Source: Rossellomorea vietnamensis NBRC 101237
Lineage (GTDB): Bacteria; Bacillota; Bacilli; Bacillales; Bacillaceae_B
Reading direction: 5' to 3'
NCBI RefSeq assembly: GCF_001591825.1
Contig: NZ_BCVQ01000044.1
Coordinates: forward strand, 1-32,659
DNA length: 32,659 nt
A program made the translations under genes and the position numbers. The notes under the pieces are model-generated. The model ran no database searches and was not told where the DNA came from. It was given only the letters and a program-made list of their open reading frames with translations. Positions 13,641-22,269 of this stretch are shown piece after piece. Position 1 is the stretch's first letter. Every line of letters begins with the position of its first letter.

Positions 13641-15655
13641 AAGTCGGAAGAAAACTAACCGAATATGCCCTCATTTATAAGAAAATCATCATAGCTGCCC
13701 TCTTGATGCTCAGTGTATCAGTGGCGGCGGAACTTGCCGGTCCATTCATAGCCAAGAAACTGATTGATGATCATATTCTCGGGATTGAATCGACCTGGTA
13801 TGAAACGGTTGAGGGAAAAGAAGCTGTACCTTATGAGGGTACTTGGTATAAACGTGATCAATATTTCAGTGATGGAGAAACAAAAGGGAAAGACGTCCGT
13901 ATCCTTCAGGTTGGCAGAGCGTTTTATTTCGTCCCTGCCACCGTTTCCTTTGACGGGGAACGATCGGTGTCATCGGGGGAGATGACGATCACGAAAGGCG
14001 GGGAATCTGAAACTTATCCCGCCAAGAAATTAACAGGGGATGAGCTTCTCAAGTTCTATAATCCTGAAATCCCTAGGATCATCCGATTGATTGCCTTTTA
14101 TTTCGGCTTGCTTGTCGTCGCGGCTTTTTTCCAATACGGCCAGCGGTTTTACCTTCAGAAGGCGGCAAACCGTGTGATACAAAAGATGCGTAATGATGTG
14201 TTTCAACACATCCAGAAGCTTCCGATCCGCTATTTCGATAATCTTCCGGCAGGGAAGGTCGTTGCAAGGATCACAAACGACACCGAAGCAATCAGGGACC
14301 TGTATGTAACCGTACTATCAACGTTTTTCTCCAGTACGATTTATATTATCGGTATTTACATTGCACTCTTTATCCTTGATGCAAAATTAGCGGCCATCTG
14401 CTTGATCCTGATACCGATCCTGGTTGTGTGGACGTATCTTTACCGAATTTATGCGTCGAAATACAATCATATCATCAGATCGAAAGTGAGTGATATCAAT
14501 GCCATGATCAATGAATCCATACAGGGCATGAACATCATACAGGCTTTCAGCAGGGAGAAGAAAACGAACGAAGAATTCGAAGATCTGAACGAAACCCACT
14601 TCAAATATCAAAATAAATTATTGAGCTTAAATTCAATGACCTCCCATAACCTTGTTGGGGTACTGAGAAATATCACGTTCGTGGCGTTCATTTGGTATTT
14701 CGGAGGAGCATCGATCGGAGTGGGATCCGTTGTCACGCTCGGCGTCCTTTATGCCTTTGTTGACTACATCAATCGGTTGTTCCAGCCAGTCACAGGGATC
14801 GTGAACCAACTTGCCAACCTCGAACAGGCACTTGTGGCGGGAGAACGGGTTTTCCAACTGCTTGAAGAGACGGGGACTCCTGTGGAAGATGGTAAAATGA
14901 GCAGGTATGACGGGAATGTAAGCTTTGAGCATGTATTCTTTGGATATAAAGAGAATGAATATGTATTGAAAGATATTACGTTTGAAGCGAATAAAGGGGA
15001 AACCGTTGCCTTGGTGGGACATACGGGTTCAGGAAAAAGCTCGATCATGAATCTGTTATTCCGTTTCTATGATAGCAATGAAGGGAGTATCCGGATTGAT
15101 GGAAAAGACATTGTCGATATTCCCTATCAAACGATTCGGGAACATATGGGAATCGTCTTGCAGGATCCTTATTTGTTCACAGGGACGATCGCTTCGAATG
15201 TCAGTCTCGATGATCCCAGGATTTCAAGAGAGCAGGTAGAGGCGGCACTCGATGCTGTAGGAGCGGAAAAAGTGTTCAAAAATCTGGAGAATGGATATGA
15301 TGAACCGGTGATCGAAAAAGGAAGCACCCTTTCATCCGGACAACGCCAACTGATATCCTTTGCACGTGCATTGGCCTTTAATCCAGCGATCCTGATTCTG
15401 GATGAAGCGACATCAAGCATCGATACAGAGACTGAGGCGATCATCCAGGAAGCGATGGAAGTCCTGAAAAAGGGCCGTACGACCTTCATCATCGCTCACA
15501 GATTATCCACGATCAAGGAAGCGGATCAAATCCTTGTATTAGATCGAGGCGAAATCGTTGAACGTGGGAATCATGATGAATTAATGAAAAGGCTTGGCCG
15601 TTATTATCAAATGTATCAGCTCCAGCAGGGATCAAAAGAGAATCTGGCAGGGTAG
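13637..15655 (+). CDS. bmrD: Heterodimeric multidrug ABC exporter subunit BmrD (YheH)
   Basis: A 672-residue partner of BmrC. Between the first and second transmembrane helices lies a ~90-residue extracytoplasmic insertion (about residues 48-140, with STWYETVEGKE and GRAFYFVPATVSF), a feature of BmrD. The ATPase domain has Walker A GHTGSGKSS (~461), the non-canonical signature LSSGQRQL and a canonical Walker B ILILDEATSSID with catalytic Glu (~590). The combination of LSSGQ here and DD in BmrC means one ATP site of the dimer is degenerate and the other active. ATG overlaps the bmrC stop codon (ATGA). The terminator follows at 15666-15700. Confidence 0.9.
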   Translation: MKVGRKLTEYALIYKKIIIAALLMLSVSVAAELAGPFIAKKLIDDHILGIESTWYETVEGKEAVPYEGTWYKRDQYFSDGETKGKDVRILQVGRAFYFVPATVSFDGERSVSSGEMTITKGGESETYPAKKLTGDELLKFYNPEIPRIIRLIAFYFGLLVVAAFFQYGQRFYLQKAANRVIQKMRNDVFQHIQKLPIRYFDNLPAGKVVARITNDTEAIRDLYVTVLSTFFSSTIYIIGIYIALFILDAKLAAICLILIPILVVWTYLYRIYASKYNHIIRSKVSDINAMINESIQGMNIIQAFSREKKTNEEFEDLNETHFKYQNKLLSLNSMTSHNLVGVLRNITFVAFIWYFGGASIGVGSVVTLGVLYAFVDYINRLFQPVTGIVNQLANLEQALVAGERVFQLLEETGTPVEDGKMSRYDGNVSFEHVFFGYKENEYVLKDITFEANKGETVALVGHTGSGKSSIMNLLFRFYDSNEGSIRIDGKDIVDIPYQTIREHMGIVLQDPYLFTGTIASNVSLDDPRISREQVEAALDAVGAEKVFKNLENGYDEPVIEKGSTLSSGQRQLISFARALAFNPAILILDEATSSIDTETEAIIQEAMEVLKKGRTTFIIAHRLSTIKEADQILVLDRGEIVERGNHDELMKRLGRYYQMYQLQQGSKENLAG

Positions 15656-15665
15656 AAGAGAAAGG

Positions 15666-15700
15666 GCATCTGACGATAGTAGTCGGATGCTTTTTCTTTT
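15666..15700 (+). terminator. Terminator of the bmrCD operon
   Basis: GCATCTGAC (15666-15674) pairs with GTCGGATGC (15682-15690) with one wobble, followed by TTTTTCTTTT. Confidence 0.85.
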
Positions 15701-15863
15701 AAACTTGAAAATATATTGATGTTACGGGGAATCAACCATGTATAAATACAATTTCCTGTTAAGAAAACAGGACTTTCGTGGGATTTTGTCGTTTTAAATC
15801 GAATTTATTCCCTTATCAATGTATAATTTAATTGATAAAAAAGTTTCATAAAGGGAGGATCCT

Positions 15864-16244
15864 ATGATGGGATGGGCAATCGCCATATTATTTGGGTCAG
15901 CAGTTGTGCTGCTCATTTTATCGTTTATTAAAACGACACAAACCAACTCGAAGCTTGAGCAACAGATAGAGCATGTTTCCATTTCTGTATTGAACGAGGT
16001 TCATGAATTGGAGAAGCAGTTACGAAACATACAATTGGATGCAGAAATTACAGCCCAGCAGGCAGGAGCTGCACCCGCAGCCTCCGAAGAGCGCGAATTG
16101 CTCCGTGAAATGCTTGATTTGTATAAAAGAGGCTATTCTGTTGAAAGTATTGCAGGAAAAACAAGGCTCAAGCCTAATGAAGTGGAGCATATGCTTGCGC
16201 CATTTATGGCTCAAAAGGGTGAAAGGAGCTTAGTGGCACAATGA
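15864..16244 (+). CDS. Membrane-anchored small protein with coiled coil and HTH-like C-terminus
   Basis: A 126-residue hypothetical protein. One N-terminal transmembrane helix (about residues 4-22, WAIAILFGSAVVLLILSFI), a probable coiled coil (about 28-62, rich in heptad Leu/Ile and charged residues), an Ala/Pro linker, then a C-terminal helix-turn-helix-like segment (MLDLYKRGYSVESIAGKTRL, about 90-115) of the kind seen in Bacillus proteins such as DUF2802. GGGAGG precedes either ATG (15864 or 15867). A TATAAT box at 15821-15826 may be its -10, with no good -35. It overlaps the next gene by four bases, so the two probably work together at the membrane; the role is unknown. Confidence 0.75.
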   Translation: MMGWAIAILFGSAVVLLILSFIKTTQTNSKLEQQIEHVSISVLNEVHELEKQLRNIQLDAEITAQQAGAAPAASEERELLREMLDLYKRGYSVESIAGKTRLKPNEVEHMLAPFMAQKGERSLVAQ

Positions 16245-16726
16245 CAGTGACATCGAATTCATTGCGGAGCTTTGCTGGAGGGATCTTGATCGCCACCTCT
16301 TTGATTGGGGCTGTGTATCTTTTCGGTCCTTCTGAAGCAAGCAGTACCGGAAAAGAAGAACCTGCTGAAGTGCAAAAGCTGACAGAGGATGAAATGGTGA
16401 AGAAGCTGACTTCAAAAGGCTATGTCATACATACTGAAGACCAGTGGAACAAGCAGCTGAAAGCCTTGAATGAAAATCAAGAAGAGAAAGCATCGGATAA
16501 GAAAGATGACGGCAAGGTGGTCTACAAAACGATGCTCACCGTTTCTACCGGTATGACAAGCATCGACGTAGGAAACGCTTTGGAACAAGCCAATATCATA
16601 AAAGATGGGTTGGATTTCTATAAAGAGGTAGAAAAGCGGGGGCTTGAGAACGAGCTGCGCCCAGGTACCTTTGATGTCGAAAGTGGAATGACCACGGACG
16701 AAATCATTTCGGCCATCTTCAAATAA
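16241..16726 (+). CDS. Membrane-anchored protein with C-terminal YceG/MltG-like segment
   Basis: A 161-residue protein with one N-terminal transmembrane helix (FAGGILIATSLIGAVYLFG, about residues 11-29), a charged linker and a C-terminal domain (STGMTSIDVGNALEQANIIKDGLDFYKEVEKRG...ELRPGTFDVESGMTTDEIISAIF) like the LysM-like part of MltG endolytic transglycosylases. It is far shorter than MltG (over 300 residues) and has no room for the catalytic domain with its essential Glu, so it is unlikely to cut peptidoglycan; glycan binding at the cell surface is a reasonable guess. Short YceG-like proteins of this size exist in other bacilli. Start ATG overlaps the upstream stop. Confidence 0.78.
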   Translation: MTVTSNSLRSFAGGILIATSLIGAVYLFGPSEASSTGKEEPAEVQKLTEDEMVKKLTSKGYVIHTEDQWNKQLKALNENQEEKASDKKDDGKVVYKTMLTVSTGMTSIDVGNALEQANIIKDGLDFYKEVEKRGLENELRPGTFDVESGMTTDEIISAIFK

Positions 16727-16732
16727 TAGGAA

Positions 16733-16762
16733 AACGGGACTGCTATCAGTCCCGTTTTTTTA
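16733..16762. terminator. Bidirectional terminator
   Basis: AACGGGACTG (16733-16742) pairs perfectly with CAGTCCCGTT (16747-16756) over a CTAT loop, followed by TTTTTT. Lies between convergent genes. Confidence 0.85.
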
Positions 16763-16770
16763 TCCCATAC

Positions 16771-17379
16771 TCAATAACAGATCCCGACCCGGCTTTTGAT
16801 GAAGGACAGGTCTGACAGTTGTTTGTATATGAAATCTCCTGTGTCGTACTTGGAAATGCTGCTACCGCCTTCTGGAAGTACATCTCTTTCCGTTCGATAA
16901 TTCCCGATCCGTTCTCCATCCGGCAAATAAGTGGGGCAAACGATGGTCCAGTCCATTTCGGATGCCTGAAGCATGAGAAAGGCCCTTAGGTGGTCTTCGG
17001 CCGCGGTTGTGCTTCTCCGTTTCGATTCACTCGACTGAAAACGGTAAAGACCATCCTCCGACCTCGCCTGGAGGATGCCCGCCGTCCCGCACGTAATGAT
17101 CCGTTTTACCCCATAGCTTCTCATGGCTTTTAACAGGATCGGCATGCTTTTTGTGAGGACATCCTCCTTATCTGTATTCAGGCAGCTGACCACGGCCTCC
17201 GAGCCTTCGATGGTCTTCATCACATCTCCTTCGTTCAACACATCCCCGATTATTTCCGTGCCGGGAGCGTCCTGTCCGCTGCCTCTCCGTACCAATCGAT
17301 TTACTTCATATTCTGATATAACCCGTTGAAAGACGACGGAACCAACTCGGCCCGTACTGCCGAATAAAGCAATTTTCAT
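16771..17379 (-). CDS. yheG: NAD(P)-binding oxidoreductase-like protein (YheG-like)
   Basis: A 202-residue atypical short-chain dehydrogenase/NmrA-type protein. The N-terminus MKIALFGSTGRVGS is a Rossmann dinucleotide-binding motif (G-x-T-G-x-x-G). Later strands show VVSCLNTD, RIITCGTAGIL and the segment DWTIVCPTYLPDG, usual in NAD(P)H-binding proteins that reduce flavins or act as redox sensors. The classical Tyr-x3-Lys pair is not evident, so enzymatic activity is uncertain. B. subtilis YheG is of the same class and size and also lies between bmrD and sspB, which supports the name. Start ATG has AGGAGGG upstream. Confidence 0.75.
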   Translation of the reverse strand: MKIALFGSTGRVGSVVFQRVISEYEVNRLVRRGSGQDAPGTEIIGDVLNEGDVMKTIEGSEAVVSCLNTDKEDVLTKSMPILLKAMRSYGVKRIITCGTAGILQARSEDGLYRFQSSESKRRSTTAAEDHLRAFLMLQASEMDWTIVCPTYLPDGERIGNYRTERDVLPEGGSSISKYDTGDFIYKQLSDLSFIKSRVGICY

Positions 17380-17501
17380 ATCGTGCCCTCCTATTTTTCT
17401 TTAAAATTAGTGTAACGTATAATCGGAAATTTTTACATGTTTGTGTATTCAAGGATACATACTAAAGACGTGAAAAAAATCTCGGGTAGGAAACTTTTAT
17501 G

Positions 17502-17530
17502 TTGACTTATCTCTGGTAACGTTTTATGAT
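17502..17530 (+). promoter_or_regulatory. Sigma-A promoter of the tcyABC operon
   Basis: TTGACT (17502-17507), a 17-base spacer, TATGAT (17525-17530); the predicted start is about 40 bases before the tcyA ATG. Upstream, TGTAT/ATACA (17444-17448 and 17455-17459) form a small dyad. I could not identify a convincing CymR operator. Confidence 0.7.
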
Positions 17531-17578
17531 GACATTCGTAACAAATTTAAATCCGATAAGAATAGTGGGGGTTATACA

Positions 17579-18394
17579 ATGAAAAAGTGGAAATTATCCA
17601 TCATCATGCTAATCGCTTTATCCATGGTATTAGCTGCATGTGGTCAATCTAAAGATAAAGAAGAATCAAACGGTGATTCGAAAGAGACATCCCTTTTCGA
17701 TAAGGTAAAGGAAGATGGAGAATTACTTGTCGGGACGGAAGGTACATATCCTCCTTTCACATTCCATGACGAATCAGGAAAGCTGACCGGGTTTGACGTA
17801 GAAATCGCCCGTGAAGTAGCGAAGCGACTCGGTGTCGAAGCGAAATTCCAGGAAACACAATGGGATGCAATGTTTGAAGGTTTGAATTCCAAGCGTTTCG
17901 ATATGATTGCAAACCAGGTGGGAATTCGTGAAGACCGTGAGAAGAAATATGATTTCTCTAAACCATATATTGAATCAAGTGCAGTAGTGGTTGTATCGAA
18001 AGACAACAAAGATGTTACTTCATTTGAGGACATCAAAGGATTGACTTCTGCTCAATCCCTGACTAGTAACTACCGCGATATCGCTGAAAAAAATGGTGCG
18101 AAAATTCAAGGGGTGGAAGGTCTGTCACAATCCATCCAATTACTTGAGCAAGGCCGAGTGGATGTAACAGTAAATGATAAAATTTCCATCCTTGATTATT
18201 TGAAGAAACAGCCGAATGCAAAGGTGAAAATTGCAGCAGAAGCTGAAGATGCCGGTCAAAGTGGTCTGATGTTCCGTAAAGGAAATGACAAGCTGGTAGA
18301 AGAAGTGAATAAAGCGTTAGAGGAAATGATGGCAGACGGTACGTACAAAGAGATCTCTGATAAGTGGTTCGGAGAAGATGTATCTCCTAAGTAG
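17579..18394 (+). CDS. tcyA: Amino-acid (probably L-cystine) ABC transporter, binding lipoprotein
   Basis: A 271-residue solute-binding protein. The signal peptide ends in the lipobox LAAC, so Cys21 would be lipidated and the protein tethered outside the membrane. The mature part is a family 3 periplasmic-binding fold: [26 protein letters not shown] (ligand pocket start, about residues 49-75), then [21 protein letters not shown], the conserved anion-contact segment. [16 protein letters not shown] and the three-gene order resemble TcyA of the cystine system. Cystine is the likeliest substrate; another polar amino acid cannot be excluded. The RBS is a weak-looking GTGGGGG. The permease gene begins within its last codons. 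Confidence 0.85.
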   Translation: MKKWKLSIIMLIALSMVLAACGQSKDKEESNGDSKETSLFDKVKEDGELLVGTEGTYPPFTFHDESGKLTGFDVEIAREVAKRLGVEAKFQETQWDAMFEGLNSKRFDMIANQVGIREDREKKYDFSKPYIESSAVVVVSKDNKDVTSFEDIKGLTSAQSLTSNYRDIAEKNGAKIQGVEGLSQSIQLLEQGRVDVTVNDKISILDYLKKQPNAKVKIAAEAEDAGQSGLMFRKGNDKLVEEVNKALEEMMADGTYKEISDKWFGEDVSPK

Positions 18395-19073
18395 CATTTA
18401 CCAGGATCCTCAAGCAATGTTTGATATTTTACAAAGCTCCCTGCTTCCGATGTTAGAGGGGGCTTTGTATTATTCTATACCTCTAACGCTCATTTCATTT
18501 GCTTTAGGGATGATCCTGGCTGTTCTGACTGCCCTTGCCCGCCTGTCAAATATTTCGATTTTACGGGGGATTGCAAGGTTTTATGTTTCTGCCATAAGAG
18601 GGACCCCTTTACTCGTTCAATTATTTATCATTTTCTATGGGTTACCTACTTTGGGAATCAAGTTCGATCCGTTCCCTTCTGCCATCATCGCTTTCTCATT
18701 AAATAAAGGTGCATATTCGTCAGAAATCGTCCGTGCCGCGATTCAATCGATCCCGAAAGGACAATGGGAAGCCGGCTATTCCATCGGCATGACATATTCT
18801 CAAGCCTTAAAGAGAATCATCCTGCCGCAGGCAACACGGGTATCCATTCCTCCGTTATCCAATTCTTTCATCAGTCTGGTGAAGGATACGTCACTTGCTT
18901 CCTTGATTCTAGTGACGGAAATGTTCAGGAAGGCACAGGAAATTGCGGCTACCAACTATGAGTTTTTACTTATGTACATGGAAGCAGCGCTGCTTTACTG
19001 GGTCATCTGCTTTATTTTATCCATTATACAAGGTCGTATAGAGAACCGACTGGATCGGTACATTGCCAAGTAA
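18378..19073 (+). CDS. tcyB: Amino-acid (probably L-cystine) ABC transporter, permease
   Basis: A 231-residue inner-membrane permease of the His/Glu/Gln family with five to six hydrophobic segments. The cytoplasmic EAA loop, which docks to the ATPase, is visible as [21 protein letters not shown] (about residues 133-153). The ORF starts inside tcyA (17-base overlap), with GGAG close upstream; an in-frame ATG at 18417 (MFDILQ) with AGGA ahead is an equally reasonable start and would give 218 residues. Works as a dimer with TcyA and TcyC. Confidence 0.87.
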   Translation: MYLLSSIYQDPQAMFDILQSSLLPMLEGALYYSIPLTLISFALGMILAVLTALARLSNISILRGIARFYVSAIRGTPLLVQLFIIFYGLPTLGIKFDPFPSAIIAFSLNKGAYSSEIVRAAIQSIPKGQWEAGYSIGMTYSQALKRIILPQATRVSIPPLSNSFISLVKDTSLASLILVTEMFRKAQEIAATNYEFLLMYMEAALLYWVICFILSIIQGRIENRLDRYIAK

Positions 19074-19091
19074 TATAAAAGGAGATTGAAC

Positions 19092-19826
19092 ATGATTTCC
19101 ATTAAAGGATTAACAAAACGATTTGATCAGTTAGAAGTATTAAAAGGTATGAATGTAGAAGTCGAAAAAGGACAGGTCATCGTCCTGATCGGTCCTTCTG
19201 GTTCAGGAAAGACAACGTTCCTCCGCTGCTTGAATGCCCTTGAAATCCCGAATGACGGTACTGTTTCGATAGGCGGTTCCACGGTTGATTTCAATAAAAA
19301 GGTAACCAAACAGGAGCTTATCAACCTAAGAAGAAAAACAGGGATGGTATTTCAGAACTATAATCTGTTCCCTCACATGACTGCACTCGAAAACGTCATG
19401 GAAGGACCGACCGTTGTACAGAAACGAAAAAAATCCGAGATGCGCGAAAAGGCCATCAAACTGCTTGAAAAAGTCGGTCTTGGTGATAAGATTGATTATT
19501 ATCCATTCCAGCTTTCAGGTGGGCAGCAGCAGAGGGTCGGCATTGCTAGGGCCCTCGCCATCGAGCCGGAAGTGATGCTCTTCGACGAGCCCACTTCAGC
19601 GCTTGATCCCGAACTGGTTGGCGAGGTATTGAAAGTCATGAAAGACCTTGCCGAAGAGGGGATGACCATGGTCGTCGTCACCCATGAAATGAGATTTGCC
19701 CAAGAAGCGGCCGATAAGGTCATCTTCATGGATGGGGGCTATATCGTCGAAGAAGGTCCTCCACAGGAAGTGTTTGAAAATCCAAAGAATGAACGTACGA
19801 AGCAATTCCTTAACTTAATACAATAA
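19092..19826 (+). CDS. tcyC: Amino-acid (probably L-cystine) ABC transporter, ATPase
   Basis: A 244-residue ATP-binding subunit. Walker [10 protein letters not shown] at residues 34-42, Q-loop [11 protein letters not shown], signature [16 protein letters not shown], Walker [13 protein letters not shown] and the switch His in VVVTHEM are all intact, so it should be active. ATG at 19092 follows GGAG by 7 bases; the in-frame TTG at 19086 lies too close to it. Eighteen bases separate it from the permease, in one operon. Confidence 0.9.
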   Translation: MISIKGLTKRFDQLEVLKGMNVEVEKGQVIVLIGPSGSGKTTFLRCLNALEIPNDGTVSIGGSTVDFNKKVTKQELINLRRKTGMVFQNYNLFPHMTALENVMEGPTVVQKRKKSEMREKAIKLLEKVGLGDKIDYYPFQLSGGQQQRVGIARALAIEPEVMLFDEPTSALDPELVGEVLKVMKDLAEEGMTMVVVTHEMRFAQEAADKVIFMDGGYIVEEGPPQEVFENPKNERTKQFLNLIQ

Positions 19827-19832
19827 AGTGAG

Positions 19833-19868
19833 AAGATGAATGGGCGTGGGCTCATTCATCTTTTTTTA
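19833..19868 (+). terminator. Terminator of the tcyABC operon
   Basis: AAGATGAATG (19833-19842) pairs perfectly with CATTCATCTT (19853-19862), 10-base loop, followed by TTTTT. Confidence 0.85.
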
Positions 19869-19979
19869 GGTTTTATTCATATCGTCAGCTAAATCTAATA
19901 AACTTTTCAGAAAAAGGTTAGAGGGAACGTTTTAGTGGAAATATGGTAGTAGTTGGATCATTTACAGGGAGGAATGACA

Positions 19980-21365
19980 ATGGAATACCGTATTGAACGT
20001 GACACGATAGGAGAAATGAAGGTACCAAAGGAAAAATATTGGGGGGCTCAGACTCAACGGAGTAAGGAAAACTTCCAGATCGGTACTGAGAAGATGCCCA
20101 TTGAGGTTACATATGCCTTTGCACAGTTGAAAAAAGCGGCTGCAGTCGTCAATCATTCATTCGGAAAGCTTCCTGAAGGGAAGATGAGGGCGATTGGAAA
20201 GGCCTGTGATGAGATTTTGGAAGGGAAGTGGGATGACCATTTTCCACTGGTCGTCTGGCAGACGGGAAGCGGTACACAGTCCAATATGAATGTAAATGAA
20301 GTAGTGGCTTATCGAGCCAATGAACTTCTCGGAGAAAATGGCTCTGAGGAGAGGGTCCATCCCAACGATGATGTGAACATGTCTCAAAGTTCCAATGATA
20401 CATTCCCAACGGCCATGCACGTAGCGGCGTATCAGGAAATCGAATCCAAGCTGTTTCCCGTGCTTCAGGAATTCATTGCAACATTGAAAGAGAAAGAGGA
20501 TCAATTTCAGGATATTATAAAAATCGGCCGTACCCATCTTCAGGATGCTACGCCGTTGACTCTCGGGCAGGAAATCAGTGGATGGCGTTCCATGATGGAA
20601 AAATCCTATAGCATGACAAGGGAAAGTGTACAGCGTTTGGTCAATCTTGCCATCGGGGGAACGGCAGTAGGAACGGGGATCAATGCAGATCCGACTTTTG
20701 GCAGCAAGGTTGCGGCCCAATTAGAAGTACAGACAGGCATCAAGTTTGCTTCATCTGATAATAAGTTTCATGCCCTGACATCCCATGATGAAATCGTGTA
20801 CGTCCACGGTGCCATTAAGGCATTGGCAGCGGATCTTATGAAAATTGCGAATGACGTCAGATGGCTTTCAAGCGGTCCCCGAAGCGGCATAGGAGAAATG
20901 ACGATACCTGCCAATGAACCAGGCAGCTCCATCATGCCGGGGAAAGTGAACCCGACACAAAGTGAAGCCGTGACCATGGTCGCGACCCAAGTCTTCGGAA
21001 ACGATGCAGCCATAGGTTTTGCCGCCAGTCAGGGGAACTTCGAGCTGAATGTTTTCAAACCGGTCATCATCTATAATATGATGCAATCCGTTAGGCTGCT
21101 TTCAGATGGAATAAAATCCTTCAACGATAAATGTGTAAAGGGACTAGAGGCGAATCGTGACGTCATTGAAGACTTTGTGCAAAGATCCCTCATGCTCGTT
21201 ACCGCTTTAAATCCCCACATCGGTTATGAGAAGGCGGCAGAAATTGCTAAGAAGGCCCATCAAGAAGGATCAACATTGAAAGAAGCGGCCCTCAAGTCAG
21301 GCTATTTGACAGAAGAACAGTATGATAAATGGATCGATCCGGCAGCTATGGTTCATAATAAATGA
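19980..21365 (+). CDS. citG: Class II fumarate hydratase
   Basis: Converts fumarate to L-malate in the tricarboxylic acid cycle, cytoplasmic homotetramer. At 461 residues it has the usual length of class II enzymes. Active-site regions are [14 protein letters not shown] (about 96-109), [16 protein letters not shown] (about 183-198, with the catalytic His) and the superfamily signature [11 protein letters not shown] (about 317-327, mobile loop with the catalytic Ser). The ATG at 19980 is preferred to an upstream in-frame start at 19953 because GGGAGG precedes it by 8 bases. It is monocistronic, ended by the hairpin at 21403-21431. In B. subtilis citG lies elsewhere, so its place within a yhe-like region is local. 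Confidence 0.96.
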   Translation: MEYRIERDTIGEMKVPKEKYWGAQTQRSKENFQIGTEKMPIEVTYAFAQLKKAAAVVNHSFGKLPEGKMRAIGKACDEILEGKWDDHFPLVVWQTGSGTQSNMNVNEVVAYRANELLGENGSEERVHPNDDVNMSQSSNDTFPTAMHVAAYQEIESKLFPVLQEFIATLKEKEDQFQDIIKIGRTHLQDATPLTLGQEISGWRSMMEKSYSMTRESVQRLVNLAIGGTAVGTGINADPTFGSKVAAQLEVQTGIKFASSDNKFHALTSHDEIVYVHGAIKALAADLMKIANDVRWLSSGPRSGIGEMTIPANEPGSSIMPGKVNPTQSEAVTMVATQVFGNDAAIGFAASQGNFELNVFKPVIIYNMMQSVRLLSDGIKSFNDKCVKGLEANRDVIEDFVQRSLMLVTALNPHIGYEKAAEIAKKAHQEGSTLKEAALKSGYLTEEQYDKWIDPAAMVHNK

Positions 21366-21402
21366 TGGGAAAGCATGGACTGGAAACTATTAAGACATAA
21401 TG

Positions 21403-21435
21403 AAACTCCCGGCCTAAAAGACCGGGAGTTTTATC
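21403..21435. terminator. Terminator between citG and the spore protein gene
   Basis: AAACTCCCGG (21403-21412) pairs perfectly with CCGGGAGTTT (21422-21431), followed by TATCC on the plus strand; the convergent ssp gene can use it too. Confidence 0.8.
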
Positions 21436-21455
21436 CAATCATATTAAATTGGTGA

Positions 21456-21674
21456 TTATTTTTGGTACCCGCCACCGATTTGTTGTTCAGCCATTTGAAC
21501 TAGGCGTTTAGTGATTTCTCCACCTACAGAACCGTTAGCACGAGCTGTTGCATCTGGTCCTAATTGTACGCCAAATTCAGAAGCGATTTCGTACTTCATT
21601 TGGTCGATTGCTTGTTGAGCTCCTGGAGCTACTAGTTGGTTAGATGAATTGCTGCGAGATTGTTGCTGTTGCAT
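21456..21674 (-). CDS. sspB: Alpha/beta-type small acid-soluble spore protein
   Basis: A 72-residue DNA-binding protein that coats the spore chromosome and protects it from UV and hydrolysis. It shows the two conserved blocks: [15 protein letters not shown] (with EIASEFGV, the cleavage site of the germination protease Gpr) and [22 protein letters not shown] Gln/Ser-rich N-terminal tail precedes them. The gene name rests on position (between yheG-like and yheE genes, as sspB in B. subtilis); the genome probably has other alpha/beta paralogues. AAGGAGATGA lies ten bases before ATG. A sigma-G-type promoter at 21822-21850 fits forespore expression. The leader between promoter and gene folds into a tRNA-like cloverleaf. 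Confidence 0.93.
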   Translation of the reverse strand: MQQQQSRSNSSNQLVAPGAQQAIDQMKYEIASEFGVQLGPDATARANGSVGGEITKRLVQMAEQQIGGGYQK

Positions 21675-21708
21675 AATCTGTCATCTCCTTAGAATGTATA
21701 AGTTTTTT

Positions 21709-21777
21709 TGGTTGGGTTAGCTGGGATTGCACCAGCACGCTATTCCATGAGCGACCATCTTCATATGGTGTAACCCA
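21709..21777 (-). ncRNA. tRNA-like cloverleaf in the ssp leader
   Basis: On the minus strand, 69 bases fold without mismatch into a four-way junction. The acceptor-like stem is TGGGTTA (21771-21777) with TAACCCA (21713-21719), exactly 7 bp. The D-like arm is ACCAT/ATGGT (21765-21769, 21754-21758) with a 6-base loop ATGAAG. The anticodon-like arm is CGCT/AGCG (21750-21753, 21738-21741) with the 8-base loop CATGGAAT. The T-like arm is GCTGG/CCAGC (21732-21736, 21720-21724) with the 7-base loop TGCAATC, close to the tRNA T-loop pattern TTCRANY. The 3' end is ACCA (21712-21709). It lacks the D-loop GG, a normal 5-bp/7-base anticodon arm and a 4-5 base variable loop, so it is not an ordinary tRNA: either a tRNA relic or a structured cis-element. 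Confidence 0.6.
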
Positions 21778-21821
21778 TCGAGTGGGGTTTAGTGAAGGCT
21801 TGTTGCTGCCTTGTTACTAGG

Positions 21822-21850
21822 TATTATGGTTTCTCTGAAGAATTATATTC
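21822..21850 (-). promoter_or_regulatory. Sigma-G-type promoter of the ssp gene
   Basis: On the minus strand: GAATA (21846-21850), 17 bases, CATAATA (21822-21828), matching the forespore consensus GHATR / CATWHTA. Transcription would start near 21814, placing the tRNA-like fold inside a ~140-base leader. A 5-bp hairpin (AAGGC 21795-21799 with GCCTT 21808-21812) lies at the very 5' end. Confidence 0.65.
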
Positions 21851-21969
21851 AAGGGGATGACAGGGAATTTATTCCTATTAAATCCCTGCAAGTTTTCTAC
21901 ATAAATCACCATGATTGTAAAAAGGATAACACTATACAAAGATTTAGATTGAAAGTATGGTGACACATC

Positions 21970-22221
21970 ATGAAAGCTTGCGCATTATGTAACGGGATCG
22001 TTGAATACAGGGGACTTTGCAAGAAGTGTGGAGACTCGACAACGGATCAGGGTAGATATTATGATTTTTACGATGAGTATAGTGCGTATATGGATATACA
22101 GCACGTGCAATTAGCCGACGGCATTCCGAATAGCAGCTGCTCTGATACCTGCCTTCATCTTTTTACATGCATCCGGTGTGGAGATGAGGAAGGGAAAAGT
22201 ATAGACCTGACGGAATTTTAA
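21970..22221 (+). CDS. Cysteine-rich zinc-ribbon protein of unknown function
   Basis: An 83-residue hypothetical protein with four cysteine pairs: C4-x2-C7, C17-x2-C20, C57-x3-C61 and C67-x2-C70. The first two form a likely zinc ribbon (CALCNGIVEYRGLCKKC); the second two could bind another zinc. The middle (residues 29-45) is rich in Tyr and Asp. No catalytic motif is seen and I do not recognise the family. The ribosome site is poor (GGTGAC eight bases before ATG). Monocistronic with a terminator at 22227-22260. Confidence 0.7.
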   Translation: MKACALCNGIVEYRGLCKKCGDSTTDQGRYYDFYDEYSAYMDIQHVQLADGIPNSSCSDTCLHLFTCIRCGDEEGKSIDLTEF

Positions 22222-22226
22222 TAAAG

Positions 22227-22261
22227 AATGGCGCACCCTAAAAACAGGGTGCGCCATTTTC
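22227..22261. terminator. Bidirectional terminator
   Basis: AATGGCGCACCCT (22227-22239) pairs perfectly with AGGGTGCGCCATT (22246-22258), 6-base loop, then TTCTTTTC; it serves the zinc-ribbon gene and the convergent msmX. Confidence 0.87.
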
Positions 22262-22269
22262 TTTTCTAC

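Noticed and set aside
17444..17459. CymR or other operator upstream of tcyABC
   Set aside because: Only a 5-bp dyad; it does not match the CymR consensus I recall well enough to call.
21690..21696. CATTCTA (minus strand) as the sigma-G -10 of ssp
   Set aside because: It fits the -10 consensus but has no acceptable -35 at 17-18 bases, and it would place the start almost at the ribosome site; the pair at 21822-21850 is better.
21709..21777. An ordinary functional tRNA gene
   Set aside because: Only 69 bases, D-loop lacks GG, anticodon arm is 4 bp with an 8-base loop, variable region is one base and position 55 is G. Reported instead as tRNA-like.
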